A stretch of 64,000 nucleotides of DNA from JANMZO01 sp963763135 (GTDB lineage Bacteria > Actinomycetota > Acidimicrobiia > Acidimicrobiales > JANYDT01), in the NCBI GenBank assembly GCA_963763135.1, contig CAVXNJ010000009.1, positions 620,001-684,000 on the forward strand, read 5' to 3'. The translations under genes and the position numbers were made by a program. Below the pieces are notes generated by a model. That model had not been told where the DNA came from. It was given only the letters and a program-made list of their open reading frames with translations, and did not search any database. Positions 26,122 to 35,760 of this stretch are shown here, piece by piece (the stretch's first letter is position 1; every line of letters begins with the position of its first letter).

Positions 26122-28113
26122 ATGCCACCATCGAAGTCCAAGGCCCGATCCATGGGACCAGGGCTTCGACTTCTGCTGCAGTTCGGAATAGTGAGTCTCC
26201 TTCCGGTCGTGGCACTCGGCGCGGTCCTCGGGCAACAGCTGCGGCAATCCATGGAGCGTCGAGCGCTTAAGACCTTTGCCGGATCGACCAGTGTGATGGC
26301 TTCGGTCATAGCGGAGAAATATCTGAGCGGAGGCACCGGACCGGCATCGGCAGGTCCAGGTGCTATGGACTCCTTCACGCCGATCGTCGAAAACCTGACT
26401 CCGTTGAACGGCGAAAAATCGGAGCTCAAGGTTGTGGATCTGTTCGGCAAGGTCATCTACTCGATGGATCCCGCGGACGTCGGCGAACCGGCCGGCCCGA
26501 ATCCCGATCGAGCCCCGGCGCTCGCCGGCACCATAGGTGCGAAATGGCTCAAACCGAGTGACGTCGATGGAGGGGTCAAAGGAAAGCGGTACTACCAAAT
26601 TACGGTTCCGCTGGAAGTGAAGTCGTTTCGGATGGCCACGATCGAGATGGTCGCTCAAGATGAGGAGATCATCGCCAGCATCGGCAACGACCTGCGCCGG
26701 ATGCAGCGGTCGTTGGTTTTGGGATTGGCCATGCTGTGGCTGAGCCTGGTCCCGATCGTCTGGAGGATTTCGCGGCGGCTGGCCCGAAGTGCGGAGGCCA
26801 ACGAGCAGCTTGCCCTTCACGATGCGCTGACCCAGCTCCCTAATCGCGCGTACCTTCTTCGGCGTGGGGCGGAGGCCGTGAAGCAGCATCGGACCGGTCT
26901 GCTACTGATCGACCTGGACAATTTCAAAGACGTGAACGACACACTGGGCCACGGCGCCGGCGACCGTCTGTTGGTCCATGTGGCCCAGGTGCTTCGTGAC
27001 CTGACCCGGCCAAACGACGTCGTTGCCCGGCTCGGCGGCGACGAATTCGCGGTCCTGCTCCCTGGTATGGGCAAGGAAAGCGAACTGCAGGAAACGGCGA
27101 TGCGGATCAAACGCGGTCTTGAAATCGCCACACCGATCGACGGCATTCTGGTTAGCGCAATGTCAAGCATCGGAATTTCGCTCGCCCCCGACCACGGGAC
27201 GACGATCGATCAACTGGTGCAGCGGGCCGACATCGCCATGTACGCGTCGAAGGACCGCTCCTCTGGTCCGGTGACGTACTCCATCGACATCGATTTGCAC
27301 ACCCCCAGCCGTCTGGCCCTCACGGCCGAGTTACGCGGAGCCCTCGAGCGCTCCGAGGAAATCAGCTTGCTGTTCCAGCCGATCGTCGACGCGGTCACCG
27401 GGACCGTGGTCGGAGCCGAAGCTTTGGCCCGCTGGAACAATCCTCGCCGCGGACAGGTCAGCCCGTTGGAATTCATCGGCCTCGCCGAGCGCAGTGGTCT
27501 TATTCGGCCCTTCACCGAACGGGTCCTGGCGATGGCTGCGGCTCAGGTGGCCGAATGGCGGTCCCAGGGAATCGACTTCCCGCTGTCGATCAACCTGTCC
27601 TCGAAGAATCTCTCCGAGTTCGATCTACCGGAAAGGCTGCTGGCGACGCTGGCCTCGTTCGGTCTGTCACCGGGGGACATCACCATCGAGGTGACCGAGA
27701 GCGGGCTGGTCGCCGAAACCAGCGAAGAGCTGGAACTGGTGCATCGCCTGCGTGAGACCGGTTTTCAGTTGGCGCTCGACGACTTCGGAACCGGATACTC
27801 ATCGCTGACGTACCTGCGGACGCTCCACGCCAACGTGCTGAAGATCGACCGAAGCTTCGTGCAACAGATGACGGAGAACAACAACGACGCTCGAATCGTG
27901 AGTGCCGTGATCGATATGGCGCACAGCCTCGACATGCGCGTCGTCGCGGAAGGGGTCGAGACAGAACAGCAACGCCAGGTGCTGGTGCAACTTGGCTGCG
28001 ACGATCTTCAGGGGTATCTCTTCGCCCGACCCATTTCTGCGGAGGAACTCACGACGTACGCTCGCAGTCACGCCGACACTCCGGGTGGCCCGGCGCCTGC
28101 GTTGATCTTCTGA
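26122..28113 (+). CDS. GGDEF-EAL cyclic di-GMP turnover protein
   Basis: A 663-residue membrane protein with both synthesis and degradation domains for cyclic di-GMP. Two membrane segments (about 16-35 and 194-212) bracket a periplasmic sensor of about 155 residues. GGDEF (about 230-385) has LLLIDLDNFKDVND, the inhibitory RxxD site RPND and an intact RLGGDEF near 300. EAL (about 405-655) has AEALARW, SINLSSKNL, EVTES, ALDDFGTGYSSL, LKIDRSF and VAEGVE, so the metal and catalytic residues look complete. Net activity cannot be told. A ribosome binding site (AGAGGGGG) precedes the ATG. The 179-base gap after the MtrAB-like cassette suggests separate transcription. Confidence 0.93.
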   Translation: MPPSKSKARSMGPGLRLLLQFGIVSLLPVVALGAVLGQQLRQSMERRALKTFAGSTSVMASVIAEKYLSGGTGPASAGPGAMDSFTPIVENLTPLNGEKSELKVVDLFGKVIYSMDPADVGEPAGPNPDRAPALAGTIGAKWLKPSDVDGGVKGKRYYQITVPLEVKSFRMATIEMVAQDEEIIASIGNDLRRMQRSLVLGLAMLWLSLVPIVWRISRRLARSAEANEQLALHDALTQLPNRAYLLRRGAEAVKQHRTGLLLIDLDNFKDVNDTLGHGAGDRLLVHVAQVLRDLTRPNDVVARLGGDEFAVLLPGMGKESELQETAMRIKRGLEIATPIDGILVSAMSSIGISLAPDHGTTIDQLVQRADIAMYASKDRSSGPVTYSIDIDLHTPSRLALTAELRGALERSEEISLLFQPIVDAVTGTVVGAEALARWNNPRRGQVSPLEFIGLAERSGLIRPFTERVLAMAAAQVAEWRSQGIDFPLSINLSSKNLSEFDLPERLLATLASFGLSPGDITIEVTESGLVAETSEELELVHRLRETGFQLALDDFGTGYSSLTYLRTLHANVLKIDRSFVQQMTENNNDARIVSAVIDMAHSLDMRVVAEGVETEQQRQVLVQLGCDDLQGYLFARPISAEELTTYARSHADTPGGPAPALIF

Positions 28114-28225
28114 CTTGCGGCCCGGTGGCTGGCCGGCCTCGGAGTCCGCGGTTGAAGCGACGTACGAAATCCGTGGTGGGCAAGGTCACCGAGCCCATTG
28201 TTTCGATTCCGTTTCGGCGAAGCCA

Positions 28226-28240
28226 TTTTGCTTGACAAAA
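28226..28240 (+). promoter_or_regulatory. inverted repeat and -35-like element before the aminotransferase gene
   Basis: TTTTG and CAAAA are inverted arms with a five-base centre; TTGACA (28232-28237) overlaps the right arm and matches a -35 consensus, but no -10 box stands at a normal distance. The segment is AT-rich compared with its surroundings, as expected of a control region. Confidence 0.3.
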
Positions 28241-28319
28241 CGTAAAGTATTCTCTCGTTGGCCGCACCGTTACCGGTGGGATGGTCACCCATCAGATCAA
28301 CGAAACGAGAATCATCACC

Positions 28320-29549
28320 ATGGGGTCAGCAACGGCGCTCGCGCATCGCATCACCAACTTGGGCACAGAAAATGCGTTCGCCGTGTCGCTGGCGGCAGCC
28401 GACTGGGCCGCTCGAGGAAACCGGGTGTACCCGTTCCATCTTGGTGATCTGAACTTTGCCACACCCCCCAATGTCGCCGAAGCACTGGCGAAGGCGGTGG
28501 CGGAGGGAAAGACCACGTACTGCCCGGGGGCCGGGATCCTGCCGTTGCGGGAAGCGTTGGCCGCGAACGTGGGTGAACTGCGTGGCATGAGCTTCAGCCC
28601 CGACCAGGTCGTCATCCAACCGGGTGGCAAGCCGGTCATCACCAAGTTCATCCAGGCCCTCGTAAACCCCGGTGAAGAGGTCCTCTACCCAACGCCCGGC
28701 TTTCCGATTTACGAAAGCCAAATCGAGTACTACGGGTGCATCCCGAAACCCTATCGGTACGTCCCGACCAGCGCAGGGTTTGCCGTAGACATTGACTTCC
28801 TACGTGCACAGATCACTCCCAACACTCGCGCCCTGATCTTCAACGACCTCCACAACCCGCTCGGCACCGAGGCAACGCCCGACGAGCGTGCGGCCATTGC
28901 CGCGCTGGCCACGGAGAACAACCTGATCGTGCTGTCCGACGAGGCATACTTCGAAACCCGTTACTCCGGGAAGAGCGAGAGCATTGCGGCACTGCCCGGT
29001 ATGGCGGAGCGTACGGTCATTCTCTACACGTTCTCGAAGAAATACGCCATGACCGGTTGGCGATTGGGTGCGGCGATCACGCCGCCCGAGATAGCTCCGG
29101 TGTTCAGCCGACTGAACACCAACGACGAATCGTGCACGGCGCACATGGTGCAGTACGCCGGAGTTGCTGCGCTGTCCGGCCCACAGGATTCAGTCACGAC
29201 GATGATGAACGAGTTGCGGATCCGTCGCGACGCCGCGGTCGATGGGCTCCTTGCGATTCCGGGCGTGTCGGTGGCCCGGCCGGAATCGACGTTCTACCTG
29301 TTCCCCGACGTCACCGACACGATGGCTGCCATGGGCATCGTCGACCTCGCTGAATTCGCCGAGAAAGCGCTCCACAACACGGGCATGAGCTTCTGTACCC
29401 GTCGACACTTCGGCCGGCAGCAAGACTGGGAAGACCGGAGCTATATCCGGTTGGCGTACTCGGGTATCAATGCGCCTGACATAGCTGAAGGTCTGGCCGG
29501 ACTCCGCTCGTGGATTGTCTCGGAGATCGAAGGGCAGGGAGCAAAGTGA
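28320..29549 (+). CDS. PLP-dependent aminotransferase, fold type I
   Basis: A 409-residue class I/II aminotransferase that would move an amino group between an amino acid and a 2-oxoacid. Visible are GAGILPLREALAAN (substrate and cofactor loop), GGKPVITKFIQALVNPGDE-like loop, the NPLGTEAT region, LSDEAYFETRY, and the Schiff-base Lys in TFSKKYAMTGWRLG near residue 240; RLAYSGI near the end carries the Arg that binds the carboxylate. ATG 28320 fits the family start (GSATALAHRITNLGTENAF); an in-frame ATG at 28281 is an alternative. The last four bases overlap the following dehydrogenase gene, so the pair probably interconverts an amino acid, a 2-oxoacid and a D-2-hydroxyacid. Confidence 0.9.
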   Translation: MGSATALAHRITNLGTENAFAVSLAAADWAARGNRVYPFHLGDLNFATPPNVAEALAKAVAEGKTTYCPGAGILPLREALAANVGELRGMSFSPDQVVIQPGGKPVITKFIQALVNPGEEVLYPTPGFPIYESQIEYYGCIPKPYRYVPTSAGFAVDIDFLRAQITPNTRALIFNDLHNPLGTEATPDERAAIAALATENNLIVLSDEAYFETRYSGKSESIAALPGMAERTVILYTFSKKYAMTGWRLGAAITPPEIAPVFSRLNTNDESCTAHMVQYAGVAALSGPQDSVTTMMNELRIRRDAAVDGLLAIPGVSVARPESTFYLFPDVTDTMAAMGIVDLAEFAEKALHNTGMSFCTRRHFGRQQDWEDRSYIRLAYSGINAPDIAEGLAGLRSWIVSEIEGQGAK

Positions 29550-30514
29550 GCGCCGCACGGCCCAAGGTGGTCATCACCGGCCGGGTCCCGCAACCTGCGG
29601 TCGACCTTCTTACGCCCGTCGCCGACGTGTGGATGAACACCGATGATTTGCTATCGCGCGAGGAACTGCTGGTTCAGGTTACCGGTGCCGACGCGATACT
29701 AAGTCTGCTTACGGCCAAGGTCGATGCGGAACTGTTGGCCGCAGCTGGACCGCAATTGAAGGTTGTGGCCAACGTTGCCGTTGGATACAACAACATCGAT
29801 GTGCCCGCCTGCCAAGCGGCCGGAGTGACGGCCACGAACACGCCGGGAGTGCTGACCGACGCCACCGCAGATATAGCGATGGCTCTGGTTCTGATGGCCA
29901 CACGCGGACTCGGTGCGTCGGAGCGTGTCGTGCGGTCGGGCAACCCGTGGAAGTGGGGAATGTTCGAGTTCCTCGGCGTCGGGATCCAAGGAGCCCGGCT
30001 GGGAGTGGTCGGCATGGGGCAGATCGGCATTGCCCTGGCTCGCCGAGCGAAGGCCCATGGCATGACGATCGCGTACTCGAACCGAAACCCCGCCGATCCG
30101 ACGATCGTGGCCGAACTTGGGGCTGAACGACTGTCGATGGAGGAGTTGCTCGCCACGTCTGATGTCGTGTCGCTCCACTGCCCCTACGGTCCGGAAACCC
30201 ATCACCTGATCGACGCCGCTGCATTGGAGTCGATGAAGCCCACGGCATTTCTGATCAACACGGCTCGGGGTCCGGTCGTCGACGAGTCCGCCCTCGTGAG
30301 CGCCCTGCGAGGCGGGGTTATCGCCGGGGCCGGGTTGGACGTCTACGAACGCGAACCCGAACTCGAAGCCGGCCTTGTCGATCTGGAGAACGTGGTGCTC
30401 CTGCCCCACGTCGGCTCGGCCACCATCGAAACCCGAACGGCAATGGCGACGCTCGCAGCACGAAACGCGCTCGCCGTTCTGGGTGGGCAGGCCCCGATCA
30501 CGCCGATCACCTGA
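29546..30514 (+). CDS. D-2-hydroxyacid dehydrogenase (glyoxylate/hydroxypyruvate reductase-like)
   Basis: A 322-residue NAD(P)-dependent dehydrogenase that reduces a 2-oxoacid to a D-2-hydroxyacid. Seen are VANVAVGYNNIDV near residue 72, NTPGVLTDATADIAMALVL near 97, the Rossmann motif GVVGMGQIG near 150, INTARGPVVDE near 238 (catalytic Arg), GLDVYEREP near 265 (Glu) and LPHVGSAT near 288 (catalytic His). Length normal. It starts at GTG 29546, which overlaps the aminotransferase stop (GTGA) and has AGGGCAGGGAG upstream; a longer frame from 29510 is less likely. Convergent with hrpA, ten bases away. Confidence 0.92.
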   Translation: MSAARPKVVITGRVPQPAVDLLTPVADVWMNTDDLLSREELLVQVTGADAILSLLTAKVDAELLAAAGPQLKVVANVAVGYNNIDVPACQAAGVTATNTPGVLTDATADIAMALVLMATRGLGASERVVRSGNPWKWGMFEFLGVGIQGARLGVVGMGQIGIALARRAKAHGMTIAYSNRNPADPTIVAELGAERLSMEELLATSDVVSLHCPYGPETHHLIDAAALESMKPTAFLINTARGPVVDESALVSALRGGVIAGAGLDVYEREPELEAGLVDLENVVLLPHVGSATIETRTAMATLAARNALAVLGGQAPITPIT

Positions 30515-30524
30515 TCTCGGAGCT

Positions 30525-33500
30525 TCAGCTGGAACCGGCGGCGATCAGCGTGCGGATGCGTTTCTCGCTGACCTTGCCCTTCACACCGACCGTCTGAGCG
30601 AAGAGCGACAACCGGAATTCCTCGATCATCCATCCGGCTTCTTCGAGGTCGGGGTTCATCCCGTATCGGTCAACCGCCCGGTCGAACTCGGCTTCGATCG
30701 TGCGGCACTGCACCATTGCGTTGCGGTCCTGTGTGGTCTTGTCGCTAACCCGTTCGAGGCGACGCTCGATGCCGACCAGGTACCGGACGAGATCCCCGTG
30801 GTGCTGGGCGCTGACGGCGGCTAGACACCCGGGATACACGAGGCGGTCACGGTGATGGCGGACATCGGCGACGACATCGACGAGCCCGCGTACCCGTTCG
30901 ATCTCAGTGTCGATCGCGGCATAACTCTGCGCCATCATCACGCCTCGCCGCACGACCTCGTCGAGGATCGTCGGAAATGTCGCCTTCACCGACTTCTGCA
31001 GCTCAGCGAACTCCTCGGCCGACCAGACCGAATCAGCCGTATGCGCGCTGAAGAAACGGCGCATGCCCTCTTGAGCACTGGCCCGAACGCAATCCTCGGC
31101 AAAATTGTTGACCGACCCCCAGAAGCTGGTGGCCAGGGTGAGGCGTTGGCGGTTCGAGAGGAGGCGATCGACCTGCTTGGCTCCACTGGTTCCGGAGGAA
31201 AGCCCGAGCAGAGTGAGGCGAAGCGTGCCGGCCCAATGAGACCGGTCCTGCTCGTCGACGGTCGTGACCACCTCGACCCGCACGTGATCATCGCCGTCGA
31301 CCAGGGTCGGGTACGCCACGACGGTTCCGCTCGGTGACGTGATCGTGGTCGTATGGCGGAGCGTGCCGATCCCGGGCTTGCCGTCTGCCGCATCGGTCCA
31401 CGTCGTGAAGCGTCCCTTGGGAAGCGTGAACGCCAGAGGCGCGGTCGCAAACGCCTCCTTTTGCGCCGCAGCGTGCTGCTCCCGAAGCGCGGTGAAGTCC
31501 TTGTCTTGTGCGATGACCGAGCCGTCGGTCCCGATGAGGCGATAGGTGAGGCGAAGGTGCGGTGGTACCATGTCGAGCCGGAAGTCTTCGGGCTTGATCG
31601 ATGTTTCGCCGATCTTCGACAGTTCGCGGGCCACAGCGACGTGAACCGACTCCTGGCCGATTCCCCGGTTGGGCCCGGTGGTTTGCCGAAGCGCTTGAAA
31701 CACCGTTTCGGCGGCTTCGGCGGCCGGAACAAACTGCCGGCGGAGTTGCTTCGGTAGCGACCGGATCAGCGCGTCGACGAGTTCGCGGCGGACTCCGGGC
31801 ACGTTCCAGCTGAGCTCCTCCGACCGGATCCCCGACAGCGCGGTAACCGGGATGTCAACGGTGACACCGTCGTTAAGGTCGGTGGGAGCAAAAACGTAGT
31901 TGAGAGGAAGGGCAAGATTGCCCTGTTCCCACGTGTCGGGAAAATCCGCGCGCTTAGCAAATATCACCGACGCCGCATCATCGGAATTTCCACTGTCTTC
32001 AGCCGATCCCGGCGGGTGGAGCAGGTCGTCGATCGAGACGTCGAACAGCGTGGGTTCTTCGTTGCTTTTGCGCTTCCACCACTTGTCGAAGTGGGCCACG
32101 GTCGTGATGTCGGCCGGAAGCCGTGCATCGTAAAATGCCCAGAGGGCCATGTCGTCGAGTTCGATGCTGCGTCGGACGCGGGAACCGAAAGCACGCATAT
32201 CATCGAGCACCGCTCGGTTGTTAGCAACGAACGCGTGGCGCTGGTGCCACTCTCCGTCGATGAGGGCATGGCGGATGAACATCTCCCGAGCTGCGACCGG
32301 GTCGATCCGCCCAAGTTGCACCGGTCGGGCACCCACCAAAATCAGGCCGTAGAGGGTGACCCGCTCATTGATCGTCGCCGAGCCGCGCTGGGCGTCCCAT
32401 TGCGGTGCGGTATGGGACTTCGTGAGCAGGTGCTCGCCCGCTCGCTCGATCCACTTGGTCTGCACCGGAGCGACGCACCGACCCCAGAGGCGGTTCGTCT
32501 CGGTGAGTTCGGCCGCGACAATCCACGGAGCCGACGTGCGAAACAGCGCGGAACCCGGGGCCACGGCGAAGCGGGTGTTTCGGGCTCCCCGGTACTCGGG
32601 TCGATTCGGATCCCGACTCCCGACGTGCGAGAGAAGCCCCGGCAAAACGCTTTGATGGATCTGATCAGGCGTGGCGTCCTTGGTGTTCGGCGTCCACTTC
32701 AGTTCCTTGGCTGCTGACTGCAGCTGGGTGTTGATGTCCTGCCATTCCCGTAGCCGGAGCGCGTTCAGAAAGTTCTCCTTGCAGAGCTTGCGAAACTTGC
32801 TGGTCGTGCGGGCTGCTCGCTCTTCAACGACGAAGTTCCACAACTTCAGCCACCCAAGGAAATCGCTCGCGGGATCGGCGAAACGTGCGTGAGCGGCTGA
32901 CGCGGCGTCGCGCTTCTCGCTTGGCCGTTCGCGTGGGTCCACGATGGCGAGGGCTGCCGTGATGATGGTCATTTCCTTCAGGGCGCCGAGTTCGTTGGCG
33001 GCGATCAGCATGCGACCCAGCCGGGGGTCGAGCGGGAGGCGGGCGATCTGTCGGCCCATCGGTGTCAGCCATTCCGGGCTGCCCTGACCACCGGGTTTCA
33101 CCGCGCCGAGTTCTTCGAGCAGGGCGATGCCGTCGCGGATCTGCCGGGCGTCGGGTGGGTCGATGAACGGGAACGACTCGATGTCGCCGAGGCCCATGGC
33201 CGCCATTTGAAGAATGACCGATGCCAGGTTGGTCCGTTGGATTTCCGGTTCGGTGAACAGTGCCCGGCTGGAGAAGTCGGCCTCGTCGTAGAGCCGAATG
33301 CAGATGCCTGGCGCCACCCGGCCGCACCGTCCGGAGCGCTGGTTCGCCGAGGCCTGGGAAATCCGCTCGATGGGAAGGCGCTGCACCTTGGTGCGCTTCG
33401 AGTAGCGGCTGATGCGGGCCTTGCCCGGATCGATGACATAGCGAATGCCCGGCACCGTGAGCGACGTCTCGGCGACGTTGGTCGCGAGGACGATGCGGCG

Positions 33501-34955
33501 TCCGGTGTGCGGAGCGAAGATCCGGTGCTGCTCGGCCGAGCTCAACCTAGCGAAAAGCGGCACTATCTCGGTGTGCCGGAATTCTTCCGCAGCGATGGCC
33601 TCGGCCGCGTCGCGGATCTCCCGTTCGCCACTGAAGAACACCAGGATGTCGCCGTTGCCTTCTTCACCGAGTTCTTTGATCGCATCGCAGATTGCGTCGT
33701 TCTGATCTCGGGGCTCGGCTTTGGTATTCGCCTTGTTCTTGTTCGATGCACCGGACACACTGTTCGCCGTGGACCTGGCTCGAGCCCGTGCGGCCTGTGC
33801 CGCACGTTCAGCGGCTGCGTTGGGGTCGTCGTCGTCGAGGTCATCTACGTCTTCGTCATCGAGTATCTCGATCGGTCGGTAGCGGATCTCGACGGGGTAG
33901 GTTCGGCCCGACACCTCAAGGACCGGTGCGTCGTTGAAGTGCGCGGCGATGCGGGCGGTGTCGATGGTGGCCGACGTGATGACGAGCTTCAGATCGGGCC
34001 GCTGGGGGAGCAGTCGATGGAGGTAGCCGAGGAGAAAGTCGATGGTGAGACTCCGCTCGTGGGCCTCGTCGATGATGATCGTGTCGTACGCGAGGAGAAG
34101 CGGGTCGCGTTGGATCTCGGCGAGCAGGATGCCATCGGTCATCAACTTGATAAACGTATGCTCGCTTACTTCATCGGTGAAGCGGACCTTGTAACCGACC
34201 GCTCCACCCATCTTGGAGCCAAGCTCCTCGGCGATGCGCTCGGCCACCGACCTCGCCGCCAACCGACGCGGCTGGGTGTGACCGATAAGCCCTTTTCGGC
34301 CCCGACCGGCCGCCAGACACAGCTTCGGGAGCTGGGTGCTCTTTCCGGACCCGGTCTCGCCCGCGACGACGACCACCTGATGCTTTTCCAGCAGGCCGAT
34401 GATGTCGTCGGCCCGATCGGTGATCGGTAGCTCCGGTGGCAGCACCACCTTCGGCACACTGGCGATACGGGTGGCTAGACGCGCCACCGATCGATTGATT
34501 GAAGCAGCGATCTTGGCTTGCTCAGCTGCCCGACGGTTTGCCGGCTCGCGCCTGGATCGGTGGAGGCGTTTTCGCAGTCGGGCTTCGTCGGCCGTCATGA
34601 CGTGATCCAACTGCTCAAACAGTTCCTGCAGCGTTGGCCCGGAAGAGGGAGCCGAAGCGGTGGTTGTCGTGCCCGTTGTGGTTGTCGTAATGGTCGTCGG
34701 TGTCGTAATGGTCGTCGGCGTCGGTTCGGTCGTCGGTGTCGGTTCGGTCGTCGGCGTTTGTTCGGTCGTCGTTGGATCGGAGGCGGTGGATGCGGCGACG
34801 GCCAACAAGGCTTCCCGATCGGTCGGCGTCGGATCTTCGACTGTTTCCCCGGGCGTGGTCACATCTCCATCCGCGATCGAACCCGCCGGTACCGGCGAAG
34901 GCCGGTCGGAGAACTCGGGCCCGGACGGGTCGGAAGAGGGAGGGACGCAGGGCAT
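30525..34955 (-). CDS. hrpA: ATP-dependent RNA helicase HrpA with Thr/Pro-rich N-terminus
   Basis: A 1476-residue DEAH-box RNA helicase. Walker A GETGSGKS is at residues 199-206, the DEAH box in IIIDEAHERS follows near 290, SATIDTARI near 320, and NVAETSLTVPGIRYVIDPG plus QRSGRCGRVAPG mark the second RecA domain; winged-helix, ratchet, OB and a long C-terminal DUF3418-type region follow, as in bacterial HrpA. The segment LQELFEQLDHVMTADE (108-123) aligns with the start of E. coli HrpA, so the first 105 residues are an extension. It contains PTTTEQTPTTEPTPTT-type repeats (residues 61-100), which are usual in secreted proteins and odd in a cytosolic enzyme. A second insertion (about 365-430) is acidic then Asn/Lys-rich. 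Start could instead be ATG 34598. Confidence 0.93.
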   Translation of the reverse strand: MPCVPPSSDPSGPEFSDRPSPVPAGSIADGDVTTPGETVEDPTPTDREALLAVAASTASDPTTTEQTPTTEPTPTTEPTPTTITTPTTITTTTTGTTTTASAPSSGPTLQELFEQLDHVMTADEARLRKRLHRSRREPANRRAAEQAKIAASINRSVARLATRIASVPKVVLPPELPITDRADDIIGLLEKHQVVVVAGETGSGKSTQLPKLCLAAGRGRKGLIGHTQPRRLAARSVAERIAEELGSKMGGAVGYKVRFTDEVSEHTFIKLMTDGILLAEIQRDPLLLAYDTIIIDEAHERSLTIDFLLGYLHRLLPQRPDLKLVITSATIDTARIAAHFNDAPVLEVSGRTYPVEIRYRPIEILDDEDVDDLDDDDPNAAAERAAQAARARARSTANSVSGASNKNKANTKAEPRDQNDAICDAIKELGEEGNGDILVFFSGEREIRDAAEAIAAEEFRHTEIVPLFARLSSAEQHRIFAPHTGRRIVLATNVAETSLTVPGIRYVIDPGKARISRYSKRTKVQRLPIERISQASANQRSGRCGRVAPGICIRLYDEADFSSRALFTEPEIQRTNLASVILQMAAMGLGDIESFPFIDPPDARQIRDGIALLEELGAVKPGGQGSPEWLTPMGRQIARLPLDPRLGRMLIAANELGALKEMTIITAALAIVDPRERPSEKRDAASAAHARFADPASDFLGWLKLWNFVVEERAARTTSKFRKLCKENFLNALRLREWQDINTQLQSAAKELKWTPNTKDATPDQIHQSVLPGLLSHVGSRDPNRPEYRGARNTRFAVAPGSALFRTSAPWIVAAELTETNRLWGRCVAPVQTKWIERAGEHLLTKSHTAPQWDAQRGSATINERVTLYGLILVGARPVQLGRIDPVAAREMFIRHALIDGEWHQRHAFVANNRAVLDDMRAFGSRVRRSIELDDMALWAFYDARLPADITTVAHFDKWWKRKSNEEPTLFDVSIDDLLHPPGSAEDSGNSDDAASVIFAKRADFPDTWEQGNLALPLNYVFAPTDLNDGVTVDIPVTALSGIRSEELSWNVPGVRRELVDALIRSLPKQLRRQFVPAAEAAETVFQALRQTTGPNRGIGQESVHVAVARELSKIGETSIKPEDFRLDMVPPHLRLTYRLIGTDGSVIAQDKDFTALREQHAAAQKEAFATAPLAFTLPKGRFTTWTDAADGKPGIGTLRHTTTITSPSGTVVAYPTLVDGDDHVRVEVVTTVDEQDRSHWAGTLRLTLLGLSSGTSGAKQVDRLLSNRQRLTLATSFWGSVNNFAEDCVRASAQEGMRRFFSAHTADSVWSAEEFAELQKSVKATFPTILDEVVRRGVMMAQSYAAIDTEIERVRGLVDVVADVRHHRDRLVYPGCLAAVSAQHHGDLVRYLVGIERRLERVSDKTTQDRNAMVQCRTIEAEFDRAVDRYGMNPDLEEAGWMIEEFRLSLFAQTVGVKGKVSEKRIRTLIAAGSS

Positions 34956-35044
34956 GACAGAAACGTTTCGAAAACGGCTAACCAGTCTGACACTCGGTCA
35001 CCGGGTTGGGCCGCGACTTACGCAGACCGGTTTTGCGATCGGCC

Positions 35045-35050
35045 TACAGT
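35045..35050 (+). promoter_or_regulatory. predicted -10 box of leaderless promoter for the small membrane protein
   Basis: TACAGT lies seven bases before the GTG at 35058 and no ribosome binding site is present. It supports GTG 35058 as the start over a much longer open frame upstream. The gap to the divergent hrpA start is only about 100 bases. Confidence 0.5.
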
Positions 35051-35057
35051 AATCGTC

Positions 35058-35672
35058 GTGAACAACGGCCCTGACATCACGAAGGCCCTCGACGAGGTCG
35101 CCGCCCAACTGCAGACGCTCGCTGACCGGGCGGTGCCAACCGCAAATCGACTCGCCTCGATCATCCGAGTTGGCGGGTTCCTCGGCCTTCTCGGTGGTCT
35201 GGTCGGTGCGGCGGCCATTTCACTGCCGGGATTCGGATTCATCAGAAGCTGGCCATTCTTTCTGCTGCTGGCCGCAGTGGCATCCGTGTGTGCGCTCGTG
35301 GTGTTTCGATGGGCCAAGCACCTCAGGTCGTGGACCGGTGATGTCAAGCACGTCGTTGGGCTTCTGCGCGACGTGCCGTCGCCAGGGAGGTTGGTCGAGG
35401 AACTCCGGGTCAACGCAACCGCTCTCGTAAAGCACGACGGCAAGCCTGACTCGGGTCGATCGGCGGTTATGAACCTGGTTCGCACTGGGATCGATCTTCG
35501 GAAACGACTCCGAGAGCTCCCGGGCATGGCCGACAAGGCGAAGGACGTGTTCGTGCAACTCACCGGCCCGTTCCGACCGCCCTTGCTCGGACTCCGATTT
35601 GCCATGCTGGTCGGCGGACTGGCGATGGTGCTGGTCGGGCCGTTTCTGGCCCTACTCGCCGCCGCGTTCTGA
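35058..35672 (+). CDS. membrane protein of unknown function
   Basis: A 204-residue protein that I do not recognise. An amphipathic N-terminal region (ALDEVAAQLQTLADRAVPTAN) precedes two adjacent membrane segments (about 38-55 and 62-80), then a basic cytoplasmic helical stretch of about 90 residues (RWAKHLRSWTGDVKHVVGLL; RTGIDLRKRLRELPGMADKA), and a third hydrophobic segment at the C-terminus (LRFAMLVGGLAMVLVGPFLALLA). The layout resembles small membrane scaffold proteins. The gene is divergent from hrpA and convergent with selO. High GC at third codon positions supports it being coding. Confidence 0.75.
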   Translation: MNNGPDITKALDEVAAQLQTLADRAVPTANRLASIIRVGGFLGLLGGLVGAAAISLPGFGFIRSWPFFLLLAAVASVCALVVFRWAKHLRSWTGDVKHVVGLLRDVPSPGRLVEELRVNATALVKHDGKPDSGRSAVMNLVRTGIDLRKRLRELPGMADKAKDVFVQLTGPFRPPLLGLRFAMLVGGLAMVLVGPFLALLAAAF

Positions 35673-35760
35673 GTTGCGTACTGGCCTCAGTTCTGGGCCG
35701 TGTTCTGATCCGACCTTGGATTGCCAGCGGTGCCGGCTCTCGACTCGCTGCCCAGTCGGG

